From assembly GCA_024698145.1 (NCBI GenBank), contig JAILRO010000023.1, positions 1 to 64,000 on the forward strand: a DNA stretch of 64,000 nucleotides. Reading direction: 5' to 3'. Each line of letters opens with the position of its first letter. The first letter of the stretch is position 1. This document shows, piece after piece, positions 27,408 through 35,916 of the stretch. The notes beneath the pieces are model-generated. The model was not told the DNA's origin. It worked only from the letters and a program-made list of their open reading frames with translations, and made no database searches. The stretch comes from Lachnospiraceae bacterium. Lineage in GTDB: Bacteria > Bacillota > Clostridia > Lachnospirales > Lachnospiraceae. A program made the position numbers and the translations under genes.

Positions 27408-27550
27408 GAGAGGAATGTACGCGTGCGTAAAACCATACATTCCTCTCATGAAGGTTGTCTGTTAAGCTTGCCAACGTATATAAATACGGTCAGTGGTAGG
27501 CAAGCCCCCATAAGGTTGACTGGGCCTTATGAGACATAACAGATTATTTT
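27408..27550 (-). ncRNA. Candidate small structured RNA, possibly 6S-like
   Basis: Read on the minus strand, about 27550-27457 folds as a three-way junction: outer stem TCTGTTA/TAACAGA, arm CATAAGG/CCTTATG, and arm GCTTGCC/GGCAAGC topped by CGTAT/ATACG; the two arm loops can also pair (GTCA/TGAC). It ends in a 12-bp perfect hairpin (27408-27419 with 27436-27447) followed by GCTTTTT, a good terminator for this strand only. No ORF fits. With its flanks it fills the 303-bp gap between genes. Identity as 6S RNA is a guess. Confidence 0.5.
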
Positions 27551-27593
27551 TAATTTAGCATATGCAATCTTTGCAGAAAATTGGATTACGACA

Positions 27594-27637
27594 TTGGAAA
27601 AGATTGGTTTATGTTGTTTTATGTTGGAAAACGTTGG
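27594..27637. repeat. Two 14-bp direct repeats with a 30-bp period before the Spo0A-like gene
   Basis: TTGGAAAAGATTGG (27594-27607) and TTGGAAAACGTTGG (27624-27637) differ at two central bases and lie about three helical turns apart, 37 bp before the start codon at 27674. This is the geometry of a dimeric regulator site. Confidence 0.6.
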
Positions 27638-27673
27638 AAGAAGGAAATGTGAGTACAAAGGAGTATCAAAAAT

Positions 27674-28456
27674 ATGGCAATAAAATTACGTGTTTTGGTG
27701 GTCGAGGATGACGCTGTTGCATGCAAATGCTTCGTTAGTTGCGCCCTGGAAATGGGGACGATTGAGATTGTCGGGTGTACAAATGATTCCGACAAAGGGC
27801 TTGAACTTGTGCGCGAGTGCCTGCCTGATGCAGTCATTCTTGATTTGGAACTAAACGAAGGAAAAGGAAGCGGAATTGAGTTCTTGAATGGTCTAAATAA
27901 TCTGGGGCTTGGCTATAAGCCATTCGTATTGGTTACAACCAATAACTTAAGTTCTACGATTTATGATTACGTCAGGAAGTCCGGTGCAGGCTTTATAATG
28001 AGCAAGCAGAAGAAGGACTATTCCGAGAAAGCGGCATTGGAATTCTTAATCACGATTAGCGATTCTATTGTTTGTAACAGTGACAATTCTGATGAAAGGC
28101 AATCATTTGTACAAGAGGTGGAAGAAAACAGTGAGAAAGCCCTTAAAAGCAGGATATACAGAGAATTAGATCTTGTCGGTATCAGCCCGAAGTTCTTGGG
28201 ATACGATTATCTTGCGGATGCAATCTATCTTGTTATGAATGATGAAAAAGAAAAGATGTTGCAGATAATAGGAGAGAAGTATAAAAAGACTGATGCGAGC
28301 GTCGAGAGAGCCATGCAGACCGCTATCAATAAGGCATGGCGCAGCAATGATATTGACGAATTGCTAGAGTATTATACTGCAAGAATAAGCTCGGACAAGG
28401 GCGTTCCAACGTTGATGGAGTTTATATACTATTATGCGAAGAAGTTGAAAATGTAA
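27674..28456 (+). CDS. Spo0A-like response regulator
   Basis: The 260-residue protein has a CheY-like receiver (about 5-125) with acidic residues E11/D12/D13, phosphoacceptor D57 in VILDLEL, T88/T89 and K111, all in place. After a charged linker, residues about 150-260 match the Spo0A DNA-binding domain: LDLVGISPKFLGYDYLADAI, then ASVERAMQTAINKAW and PTLMEFIYYYAKKLKM. It is not the normal spo0A gene, since receiver and context differ. Direct repeats lie upstream and a GHKL kinase downstream. It probably controls this locus after phosphorylation by that kinase. Confidence 0.88.
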   Translation: MAIKLRVLVVEDDAVACKCFVSCALEMGTIEIVGCTNDSDKGLELVRECLPDAVILDLELNEGKGSGIEFLNGLNNLGLGYKPFVLVTTNNLSSTIYDYVRKSGAGFIMSKQKKDYSEKAALEFLITISDSIVCNSDNSDERQSFVQEVEENSEKALKSRIYRELDLVGISPKFLGYDYLADAIYLVMNDEKEKMLQIIGEKYKKTDASVERAMQTAINKAWRSNDIDELLEYYTARISSDKGVPTLMEFIYYYAKKLKM

Positions 28457-28463
28457 AAAGAGT

Positions 28464-28489
28464 CCCCCGAACCGAATAGTTCGGGGGTG
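28464..28489 (-). terminator. Terminator for the 17-codon ORF
   Basis: CCCCCGAAC and GTTCGGGGG (9 bp, loop CGAATA) form a strong stem. On the minus strand it is followed by ACTCTTTTTACATTTT, a proper T-tract. On the plus strand the tract is poor, so it mainly serves the minus-strand gene. Confidence 0.8.
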
Positions 28490-28496
28490 ATTGTGA

Positions 28497-28550
28497 TTAG
28501 TGACGGCCTGTTGATAAGTCACGTAAACGTCTCCAAAATTCTTCCCACAT
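28497..28550 (-). CDS. 17-residue peptide ORF, candidate signalling peptide
   Basis: The peptide is MWEEFWRRLRDLSTGRH. Its ATG follows AAGGAGGTGA, a perfect ten-base match to the 16S anti-Shine-Dalgarno, with GGAGG eight bases from the start; translation is therefore very likely if transcribed. A terminator follows the stop by a few bases. W2, F5, W6, L9 and L12 lie on one face of a helix and charged residues on the other. It is encoded between, and opposite to, the Spo0A-like regulator and the GHKL kinase. I know of no named family; a role as pheromone, kinase ligand or membrane peptide is an inference. The minus transcript can also hide its own ribosome site in a UCCUU/AAGGA hairpin. Confidence 0.6.
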   Translation of the reverse strand: MWEEFWRRLRDLSTGRH

Positions 28551-28652
28551 ACTTGTCACCTCCTTAAAAAAAAGGATAGTTGGATGAGGGTGGGATTAAT
28601 ATTGGAGCGAGGAGGTGATTATTGTTGGTTTGTCTTACTTTGAGGAGGAAAA

Positions 28653-30089
28653 ATGAATTCATTTACAAAGAATATTGGGATAATTATTTGTGGATTATAT
28701 ATTTTTTTAAAACTACAAAATCAAAAGCCAACCAAAAAATATATGGTTGGCTTGATTATGTTCATTTTGTTTTCGTCAGTAGGGTCAGTGTGTATAGATT
28801 TATACATGCCAATACTGACAGATTTTTCAATAATAGTAGGTTCTATTATTTTTGTGCATTTATCATCTTCTGAAAGTATTGGTAGAGATTATCCAATAAA
28901 AATGTGGATATCTTTTTCCTTAAGTTACGTATTATTTATAATTTCAGTTTTAATTACAACAATAGCATTGTTTTCGGTTCCTAGAAAGTGTTTTGATTTG
29001 TATGCTCAGCCGATTTCGTTGATAATACAAATATTACTGATGATTGCTTTGTTTAAAATAAAGCGAATAAAAACAGGGGTGAAGATATTAGATAAACGTA
29101 TATATTCTGTGCCTGTAGCGATAATTGGAGCGGGAATAATTTTTCTGATGACACTGATTAACTTGAATACTTATAGCAAGTTATACATTATTGTGTATAC
29201 ATCCTTTTATTTCTTGTCTATTCTTATTTTCGTCTACTGGCGCGCATCTATTACCCGTTCTTACCTGGAAAGACTTGGTAACCGCAATATTGCATCACTC
29301 AATGAGGAACTATTACAGAAGGATGAGTATATAAAGAAACTTGAAGCGGACGTGGAGCGCTTGGGCAAGATTGTACATAGGGATAACAAGCTTGTTCCTG
29401 CAATGGAGATGGCGGTTGAAAGATTTATTATGGATGAGTCCGGAGAAATGTCAGTAGGAAGTGAGCTGCTGGAAGAACTTAGGAAGATGTCAAAAGACAG
29501 AAAGGGCTTGGTTACTACGTCTGTAAATGCTGCCGAGCCTAGCGTTAACACAGGTGTTGCTAAGGTAGATAATTTAATAACTTATATGAGTGAGAAGGCA
29601 GCAAATGAGGGGATAACCCTTAAGGTTACGGTAGGTATTGATATCAAAGAGTTGTTTGATAAGTGTATTGATGAGGAATCATTTTGTACCTTGTTGGCGG
29701 ATTTGCTCGACAACGCAATTATTGCGACTAAATATAACAATGCAAGAGATGTATTGCTGGATATGAGTATGATTAAGAAAGCACCGGCAATTCATATATT
29801 TGACTCGGGAATATCATTTGATAAGGAAGTGCTTATCAACTATGGAATTGAGCAGACAACCACGCATGGCGATGACGGCGGAAGTGGTATAGGTTTGATG
29901 CAGACATATGAGATACTTGCAAAATGCAGAGCCAGCATTTTCATAGACGAGTTTTCATCAGGTCTTTACACTAAGAAGATATCCGTTGTGTTTGACAGAA
30001 AGAGACAATTTCTGCTATATACACCAAGAGAGGATAGCGAAGTATCTTTCTTAAAAAGGCGTGCCGACCTTACGGTTGTAAGAAAATGA
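28653..30089 (+). CDS. AgrC-like sensor histidine kinase (GHKL family)
   Basis: The 478-residue protein has about seven membrane segments in residues 1-196 with short loops, then a coiled coil with candidate phosphoacceptor His242 (IVHRDNKLVPAM), and a GHKL ATPase domain (about 330-460) with LLDNAIIA (N box), DSG and GGSGIGL. This is the layout of AgrC/BlpH-type peptide receptors. GAGGAGG lies four bases before the ATG. A perfect Shine-Dalgarno AGGAGGTGAT also lies 33 bp upstream. The unusual partner is a Spo0A-like regulator rather than a LytTR one. Confidence 0.87.
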   Translation: MNSFTKNIGIIICGLYIFLKLQNQKPTKKYMVGLIMFILFSSVGSVCIDLYMPILTDFSIIVGSIIFVHLSSSESIGRDYPIKMWISFSLSYVLFIISVLITTIALFSVPRKCFDLYAQPISLIIQILLMIALFKIKRIKTGVKILDKRIYSVPVAIIGAGIIFLMTLINLNTYSKLYIIVYTSFYFLSILIFVYWRASITRSYLERLGNRNIASLNEELLQKDEYIKKLEADVERLGKIVHRDNKLVPAMEMAVERFIMDESGEMSVGSELLEELRKMSKDRKGLVTTSVNAAEPSVNTGVAKVDNLITYMSEKAANEGITLKVTVGIDIKELFDKCIDEESFCTLLADLLDNAIIATKYNNARDVLLDMSMIKKAPAIHIFDSGISFDKEVLINYGIEQTTTHGDDGGSGIGLMQTYEILAKCRASIFIDEFSSGLYTKKISVVFDRKRQFLLYTPREDSEVSFLKRRADLTVVRK

Positions 30090-30163
30090 TTATATTTTGT
30101 GGCATGAAAAATAAGATAGTGCTATAATGGTATCTATTAATGGCATATTCGGAGGAACAATAC

Positions 30164-31249
30164 ATGAGTAAGCAGACAATAGCTGTCATTTTCGGAGGAC
30201 AGTCTTCAGAGCATGATATATCATGCATTTCAGTACAGACAATAGCAAAAGCAATTAACAAAGATAAATACGATATTGTATATATCGGTATCACGAAGGA
30301 GGGTCACTGGCTTAAGGTTGATTCTTTATTTGATATTGAAAATGGTACATGGACGGATTCAACAACATCAGCGGTTATTTCGCCGGATGCAACAAAGAAG
30401 GAAATTATCATTACTTCCAAGCAGGGAGTTACAACAAAGCACATAGACGTCATTTTCCCGGTGCTTCACGGTATGTATGGTGAGGACGGAACTATTCAGG
30501 GCTTGTTCGAACTTGCCAAGATTCCTTATGTTGGTTGTGGTGTTCTTGCATCAGCAGCAGGCATGGATAAGGTTTATACCAAGATTATCGTTGATGATTT
30601 GGGAATAACACAGGCCGAATACGTGCTTGTAAGAGCAGAAGAAGTTGAAGGAGCCACGAAGGGCGGTAGTCCTACAATGGATGACCTTGTTGCAAGAGTT
30701 GAGGCGAAACTTGAATATCCTATGTTTATTAAGCCTAGCAAAGCCGGTTCTTCAAAGGGTGTTTCAAAAGCACACAATAAAGAGGAGCTTGTAGCAGGAC
30801 TTAAGGTTGCTGCAGAGCATGATACAAAGATTCTTGTAGAAAGAAATGTTGTAGGTAGAGAGATAGAGTGTGCGGTACTTGGAAATGCAGTAAATGTTGA
30901 AGCTTCGGGAGTAGGCGAGATTTTAGCTGCAGCTGAATTTTATGATTTTGATGCAAAATACACTAATGCAGAAAGTAAGACAGTAATTTCTCCGGAACTT
31001 CCTGATGGAAAGACAGAAGAGATAAGAAATGCTGCAAAAGCAATATTCTCCGCTGTTGATGGATATGGACTTGCAAGAGTTGATTTCTTCTTGGAGAAGG
31101 AAACTAACAAGGTTATATTTAATGAGATTAATACTTTGCCGGGATTTACTTCCATAAGTATGTATCCGATGCTCTTTAAGGAGACAGGATTGTCGATAGA
31201 AGAGCAGGTGGAAAAGCAGATACAGCTTGCATTTGAAAGAAGATATTAG
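30164..31249 (+). CDS. ddl: D-alanine--D-alanine ligase
   Basis: The 361-residue ATP-grasp enzyme joins two D-alanines for peptidoglycan. It shows the N-terminal FGGQSSEHDISCIS motif, HGMYGEDGTIQGL, the ATP-grasp lysine region MFIKPSKAGSSKGVSK and the metal-binding FNEINTLPGFTSISMYP at the end. The start at 30164 has GGAGGA seven bases upstream rather than the earlier in-frame ATG. A TATAAT at 30123-30128 may belong to its promoter. The glutamate racemase gene follows at 26 bp, giving a D-amino acid operon. Confidence 0.95.
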   Translation: MSKQTIAVIFGGQSSEHDISCISVQTIAKAINKDKYDIVYIGITKEGHWLKVDSLFDIENGTWTDSTTSAVISPDATKKEIIITSKQGVTTKHIDVIFPVLHGMYGEDGTIQGLFELAKIPYVGCGVLASAAGMDKVYTKIIVDDLGITQAEYVLVRAEEVEGATKGGSPTMDDLVARVEAKLEYPMFIKPSKAGSSKGVSKAHNKEELVAGLKVAAEHDTKILVERNVVGREIECAVLGNAVNVEASGVGEILAAAEFYDFDAKYTNAESKTVISPELPDGKTEEIRNAAKAIFSAVDGYGLARVDFFLEKETNKVIFNEINTLPGFTSISMYPMLFKETGLSIEEQVEKQIQLAFERRY

Positions 31250-31274
31250 AAGGTTTTTTATCTTGGGAGGAAAT

Positions 31275-32078
31275 ATGGATAATCCAATAGGTGTATTTGA
31301 TTCCGGTGTGGGAGGTCTTACGGTAGCCAGAGAGATAATGCGTCAGCTTCCGGGAGAGAATCTTGTGTATTTCGGTGATACGGCAAGAGTGCCCTACGGT
31401 TCCAAATCAAAAAATACAGTATTAAAATACAGCAAACAGATAGTGAGATTCCTTCAAACCAAGAAGGTTAAGGCGATTGTTGTTGCGTGTAATACGGCAA
31501 GTGCATTAGCGCTTGATGACATTGCCAAAGAGATAGATATTCCGATAATTGGAGTGGTCAAACCCGGTGCGAAAATGGCAGTGGAAACGACCAAGACAGG
31601 AAATGTCGGAGTAATCGGAACGGCAAGTACCGTTAAGTCAGGCATTTATAATGACTATATAAGAGAACTCAATTCGGACGTAACCGTCGTAAGTAAGGCG
31701 TGTCCTTTGTTTGTACCGCTCGTTGAGGAGGGACTTATTGAGGATAGAGTCACCGATGATATAGTAAGTCGTTATCTTCAGGAAATGAAGGAGTACAACG
31801 TTGATGTATTAGTGCTTGGCTGTACGCACTATCCGCTCATTCGTAATGCAATTAAACGATTCATGGGTGATGAAGTGCAGTTGGTTAATCCCGCTTTCGA
31901 GACGGCGAAGGATTTGAAGGAACTGCTTGTAAAAGAGGGAATGCTTAATAAGTCGGGTGCAAAACCGTCGTATGAGTATTATGTTAGTGATGGCGTTGAG
32001 AGTTTTATGTCTTTTGCTGACAGCGTGCTTCCGGTTCATGTGGGAGATACGCAGGTTATAGATATCGAGAGTTTTTGA
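31275..32078 (+). CDS. murI: Glutamate racemase
   Basis: The 267-residue enzyme supplies D-glutamate for peptidoglycan. Substrate and catalytic motifs are visible: DSGVGGLTV near the N-terminus, VACNTAS with the first catalytic cysteine (about 73) and LGCTHYPL with the second (about 184). GGGAGG lies before the ATG at 31275. It is in a cell-wall operon with ddl. Confidence 0.95.
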   Translation: MDNPIGVFDSGVGGLTVAREIMRQLPGENLVYFGDTARVPYGSKSKNTVLKYSKQIVRFLQTKKVKAIVVACNTASALALDDIAKEIDIPIIGVVKPGAKMAVETTKTGNVGVIGTASTVKSGIYNDYIRELNSDVTVVSKACPLFVPLVEEGLIEDRVTDDIVSRYLQEMKEYNVDVLVLGCTHYPLIRNAIKRFMGDEVQLVNPAFETAKDLKELLVKEGMLNKSGAKPSYEYYVSDGVESFMSFADSVLPVHVGDTQVIDIESF

Positions 32079-32100
32079 AAGTGACAGGAAGGAAACGGTT

Positions 32101-32517
32101 ATGACCAAGGACGTTTTGGTGACGGTTACCGGACGACAGTTTGATGTGGCGGATGAGCCTATTGAACTTGTGACTACGGGAACGTACTACGAGAAAAACG
32201 GAAAACATTATGTTCTGTATGAAGAGCAACCGGACGAGAACGAACCGATTATCAAAAATCGCGTGAAGTTTTATGACGGTTATTTTCAGATGGTCAAAAA
32301 TGGAGCAGTAACGTCAGAACTTACATTTATACGTGACGAACGTTCGGAGAGTCTGTATGAGACCGGCGCGATGGCAGTGCAAATGCATGTTATCACGAAA
32401 GACCTTGTTATATCCAATACCAAAGATTTGATAAATGCTGTTGTAAGGTATGATCTTCACATCAATGGCGAATATATTTCGGAGTGTGAGGTGGACTTTA
32501 AGGTTCAGCCTAGATGA
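32101..32517 (+). CDS. DUF1934 (YwiB-like) beta-barrel protein
   Basis: The 138-residue protein matches the DUF1934 pattern: VTVTGRQ at the start, GTYYEKNGKHYVLYEE, then a C-terminal VRYDLHINGEYISECEVDFKV strand pair. The family is a small calycin-like barrel of unknown function found in Firmicutes. It follows murI by 22 bp and is in turn followed by the methyltransferase gene at 13 bp. Confidence 0.85.
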   Translation: MTKDVLVTVTGRQFDVADEPIELVTTGTYYEKNGKHYVLYEEQPDENEPIIKNRVKFYDGYFQMVKNGAVTSELTFIRDERSESLYETGAMAVQMHVITKDLVISNTKDLINAVVRYDLHINGEYISECEVDFKVQPR

Positions 32518-32530
32518 AGGGAAAACTTTT

Positions 32531-33211
32531 ATGAGAAGGAAAAAGGGACAGAATCCCAGATTTTTTGAAAATGATAAGTACGAGGACTTTCTCGGAATAG
32601 AAAGTACGGAAATCGTATATAACAACAGATATAATGACGATTATTACAGATATGAGCCCACAAGCTATACGGGGCTCATTTGTGCGTTTGATGGCATGGA
32701 GAAAATAATCACGAAACACGACAGACTGGTTGATTTTGGCTGTGGCAAGGGACGTGTACTTTTCTATGTTAATCAACGGTTTTGTTGTGATGTGTGCGGT
32801 ATTGAGGTTGATGAAGATTTGTATGAGCTTGCACTTGATAATCGAGCATATTTTAATACCAGGTTTCGTGGCTCTGCGGAAATGATTGATATAATCAATG
32901 GAAAAGCGGAAGAATATGATGTGTGTCCGGAGGATACGATTTTCTATTTTTTCAATCCTTTTGAGATAAATATTTTCAGGGAAGTAATCGAGCACATCGT
33001 AAAAAGCGTGGAGGAGCATCCGAGACGGATATATATTATGATGTATTATCCAAAGGAAGAATACAGACAGCATCTAAAGTATCAGAAGTTTGAGCTTCAT
33101 GATATAGTGAAACTTCCGGCGTACGAAACAGACTGGGACGAGAAGGTGGTTATATACCGTTATGGTAATCCACCGGTATCGGAAGTATTTGATGTTTACG
33201 CGGAGACGTAA
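32531..33211 (+). CDS. SAM-dependent methyltransferase-like protein
   Basis: The 226-residue protein has the class I methyltransferase motif LVDFGCGKGRVLFYV near residue 68 and the acidic IEVDED turn that binds the SAM ribose near 92. A FNPFE segment follows motif IV. The target is unknown. The ATG at 32531 follows AAGGGA by eight bases; an in-frame extension would overlap the DUF1934 gene. Last gene of the ddl-murI operon. Confidence 0.82.
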   Translation: MRRKKGQNPRFFENDKYEDFLGIESTEIVYNNRYNDDYYRYEPTSYTGLICAFDGMEKIITKHDRLVDFGCGKGRVLFYVNQRFCCDVCGIEVDEDLYELALDNRAYFNTRFRGSAEMIDIINGKAEEYDVCPEDTIFYFFNPFEINIFREVIEHIVKSVEEHPRRIYIMMYYPKEEYRQHLKYQKFELHDIVKLPAYETDWDEKVVIYRYGNPPVSEVFDVYAET

Positions 33212-33242
33212 ATGTAATCCTAAATATTGGGGTTTTTGAGAA

Positions 33243-33275
33243 AAACTACCACTACATGTCACGTTGTGGTAGTTT
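33243..33275 (+). terminator. Terminator-like hairpin after the ddl-murI operon
   Basis: AAACTACCAC (33243-33252) pairs perfectly with GTGGTAGTTT (33266-33275). Only three T close the stem, and its right arm overlaps the -35 box of the next promoter. Confidence 0.6.
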
Positions 33276-33292
33276 CGTAAAAATGTTATAAT
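33264..33292 (+). promoter_or_regulatory. Promoter of the GdpP-rplI-dnaB operon
   Basis: TTGTGG (33264-33269), 17 bp, TATAAT (33287-33292). Confidence 0.65.
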
Positions 33293-33334
33293 TTGGTCAT
33301 CTATGGACATTAGTCCAAGTATAGGAGATTACAC

Positions 33335-35416
33335 ATGGGTAAGAACATAAACAAAAAACATCGCACAATGTTAGAAAAAAGCATGGAAAAGTATTTGAAA
33401 ATACCTTTCGCGTTACTTTTATTACTAATAATTGTCAATGTGTGCATTTATATGGTTGATAGGACAGCAGGTTTGATATTGTCGGCAGCACTTGTTGTGT
33501 ATTTGTTGCTGTCTCTTTTTGTGTACTACAGAGTTCGACCGGAAATGATGACAAAACTGATGACCTATTCATTTTCTAATGGATCAATTCAGAATGAACT
33601 TATCAAGAAACTGGCCATTCCTTATGCTCTTGTTAATGCGAATGGTCGTGTTCTCTGGTGCAATAAGGCATTTTACAGAGCGGTAAAGAGCGATGCACAG
33701 CATATGCGCAAGCATATCCAGAATATATTTACGGATATCACTTTGGAGCTTTTTAATATGGATCCGGAGGATAACGGTAAGCGTGTCGTCCACATTTATC
33801 AGGAGAACAAGAGTTACAAGGTGGATATAAGAAAGGTTTCCGTCAATGAATTCCTCGGGGTAGATTTGGCCGGTGACGTTCCTGATGATGAGGTTTTATA
33901 CACCATATATTTCTATGACGAGACTGCGCTTAACAAAGCATTGGAAGACAAGGAAAGAATCAAGCTTGTAGCGGGACAGATATACATTGATAATTACGAA
34001 GAAGCAATGGAGTCCACAGAAGAAGTAAGACGTGCTTTGCTGGTTGCATTGATTGATAGAAAGATAACCAAGTATATGCAGTCTGCCAACGCTATTATCA
34101 AGAAGCTTGAGAAAGATAAATATATATTCGTTCTTCAGCAGCAGCAGTTGGAACTTTTGCAGGAGAGCAAGTTCAGTTTGTTAGATGAAGTAAGAAGTAT
34201 CAATATCGGAAATGAAACCCCGGTTACGTTAAGTATTGCCGTTGGTGTTGATACGGAAGACGATGATTATACGGTGGCATATGAATATTCTCATATGGCA
34301 ATGGACTTGGCACTTGGACGAGGCGGAGATCAGGCCGTAGTTAAAAAAGGTGAGAAGATCATTTACTATGGAGGCAAGACCCAGTCTGCCGAGAAGAACA
34401 CTCGTGTTAAGGCCAGAGTTAAGGCACACGCGCTCAAAGAACTTCTTGCTAACAAAGACCAGGTTATTATCATGGGGCATAAGAAGCCGGATATCGATTG
34501 TCTTGGTTCGGCTATAGGTATATATCGATTGGCTATCATGATGGAGAAGAAGGCGCATATTGTAATCAACGAGATTACAAGTTCAATCAGGCCTGCCATG
34601 AATAATTTTATGGGAAGCAGTGTCTATCCGGATGATATGTTTTACAGTAGCGAACAGGCACTTGGTGCGGTTGATTCCAACACGGTTGTTATTGTTGTTG
34701 ACGTGAACAGACCAAGTTATACGGAGTGCGAGGAGTTGCTTGCACACACGAAGAATATTGTTGTAATTGATCATCACAGACAGGGTAACGAGATTGTTGA
34801 GCACGCAATATTGTCATACATTGAGCCGTATGCTTCTTCAGCCTGTGAGATGATTGCAGAGATACTTCAGTACAGTATGGATAAGCCGAAACTTCGTCCT
34901 GCCGAGGCAGATGCGATGTATGCAGGTATGCTTGTTGATACTAACAATTTTGTTGTTAAGACAGGTGTGCGTACTTTCGAGGCAGCATCCTTCCTTAGAA
35001 AATGCGGCGCTGATATGATACGTGTTCGCAAGGCGTATAGAGTTGATATGGAAAGCTACAGATATTTATCTCAAGGTGTTGGTCGTGCGGAAATATTTAT
35101 GGATTGTTTCGCCATATCAGATGTACCGGCTGAAGAGGGAATGGATAGTCCTAACGTCCTCGCGGCTAAAGTTGCCAACGAGCTTTTGGATGTTGAAAAT
35201 GTTCGCGCTTCATTTGTACTTACAAAGATTGATGACCTTGTATATATAAGTGCGCGTTCAATAGATGATGTCAATGTTCAGGTTATTATGGAACAGTTCG
35301 GCGGTGGTGGCCATGGTACGGTTGCCGGCGCACAGATAGAGAATGCTACAATAGAAGAAGCGGTTCTTCAGCTAAAGGATGTTCTTAAGAGAATGTGGGA
35401 AGAAGGAGACTTCTGA
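33335..35416 (+). CDS. gdpP: c-di-AMP phosphodiesterase, GdpP-like (DHH family)
   Basis: The 693-residue protein has two N-terminal membrane helices (about 23-67), a PAS-like domain (about 90-180), a degenerate GGDEF-fold domain (about 200-340) and a DHH/DHHA1 phosphodiesterase part (about 370-690). Key residues: [30 protein letters not shown] (the DHH) and [12 protein letters not shown]. It degrades c-di-AMP and so influences osmolyte balance and cell-wall homeostasis. The order with rplI and dnaB is conserved in Firmicutes. Confidence 0.94.
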   Translation: MGKNINKKHRTMLEKSMEKYLKIPFALLLLLIIVNVCIYMVDRTAGLILSAALVVYLLLSLFVYYRVRPEMMTKLMTYSFSNGSIQNELIKKLAIPYALVNANGRVLWCNKAFYRAVKSDAQHMRKHIQNIFTDITLELFNMDPEDNGKRVVHIYQENKSYKVDIRKVSVNEFLGVDLAGDVPDDEVLYTIYFYDETALNKALEDKERIKLVAGQIYIDNYEEAMESTEEVRRALLVALIDRKITKYMQSANAIIKKLEKDKYIFVLQQQQLELLQESKFSLLDEVRSINIGNETPVTLSIAVGVDTEDDDYTVAYEYSHMAMDLALGRGGDQAVVKKGEKIIYYGGKTQSAEKNTRVKARVKAHALKELLANKDQVIIMGHKKPDIDCLGSAIGIYRLAIMMEKKAHIVINEITSSIRPAMNNFMGSSVYPDDMFYSSEQALGAVDSNTVVIVVDVNRPSYTECEELLAHTKNIVVIDHHRQGNEIVEHAILSYIEPYASSACEMIAEILQYSMDKPKLRPAEADAMYAGMLVDTNNFVVKTGVRTFEAASFLRKCGADMIRVRKAYRVDMESYRYLSQGVGRAEIFMDCFAISDVPAEEGMDSPNVLAAKVANELLDVENVRASFVLTKIDDLVYISARSIDDVNVQVIMEQFGGGGHGTVAGAQIENATIEEAVLQLKDVLKRMWEEGDF

Positions 35417-35448
35417 TTAACGGGCAACTATGGAAAGGAGACAGAACT

Positions 35449-35898
35449 ATGGAAGTTATTTTATTGCAAGATGTGAAAAATGTAGGTAAAAAGGGTGACA
35501 TTGTCACAGTCAATGACGGATATGGCAGAAATGTGTTACTTAAGAAAAAGCAGGCGGTTGAGGCAACTAATAAGAACCGTAATGACTTAAAACTTAAGAA
35601 GGCCAATGATGATAAAATTGCTGCAGAGAATCTTGAGGCTGCACGCCAGTTGGGTGAGAAAATCGAAGCGTCGAAGATTACAATTCCAATTAAAGTGGGA
35701 GCAGGCGGTAAGAGCTTCGGTTCGGTATCTTCAAAGGAGATTGCGGAAGAAGTTAAGAAGCAGCTTGGCTATGATATCGATAAGAAAAAAGTATTGTTAA
35801 AAGATGCTATTAAGGCAGCGGGTGAGTATGATGTCAAAATCAAACTTCACACACAGGTGACAGCTGCGCTTAAGGTTATTGTTGAGGGTAAGGAATAA
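35449..35898 (+). CDS. rplI: 50S ribosomal protein L9
   Basis: The 149-residue protein begins [28 protein letters not shown]-type sequence, the 23S-binding N domain of L9, followed by the long connecting helix and a C domain ending [22 protein letters not shown] precedes the ATG at 35449; an upstream in-frame extension overlaps the gdpP gene and is not expected. Confidence 0.97.
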   Translation: MEVILLQDVKNVGKKGDIVTVNDGYGRNVLLKKKQAVEATNKNRNDLKLKKANDDKIAAENLEAARQLGEKIEASKITIPIKVGAGGKSFGSVSSKEIAEEVKKQLGYDIDKKKVLLKDAIKAAGEYDVKIKLHTQVTAALKVIVEGKE

Positions 35899-35916
35899 AA
35901 GGATTTGGTGTAACAT

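Noticed and set aside
27408-27447. 12-bp hairpin as terminator of the MEMO-AMMECR1 gene
   Set aside because: On the plus strand no T-run follows; the T-run is on the other side, so it fits a minus-strand RNA better.
28622-28873. 83-codon frame with TTG start behind a perfect Shine-Dalgarno
   Set aside because: It overlaps the kinase gene in another frame and its product is the frame-shifted image of kinase membrane helices. The Shine-Dalgarno itself is kept as a finding.
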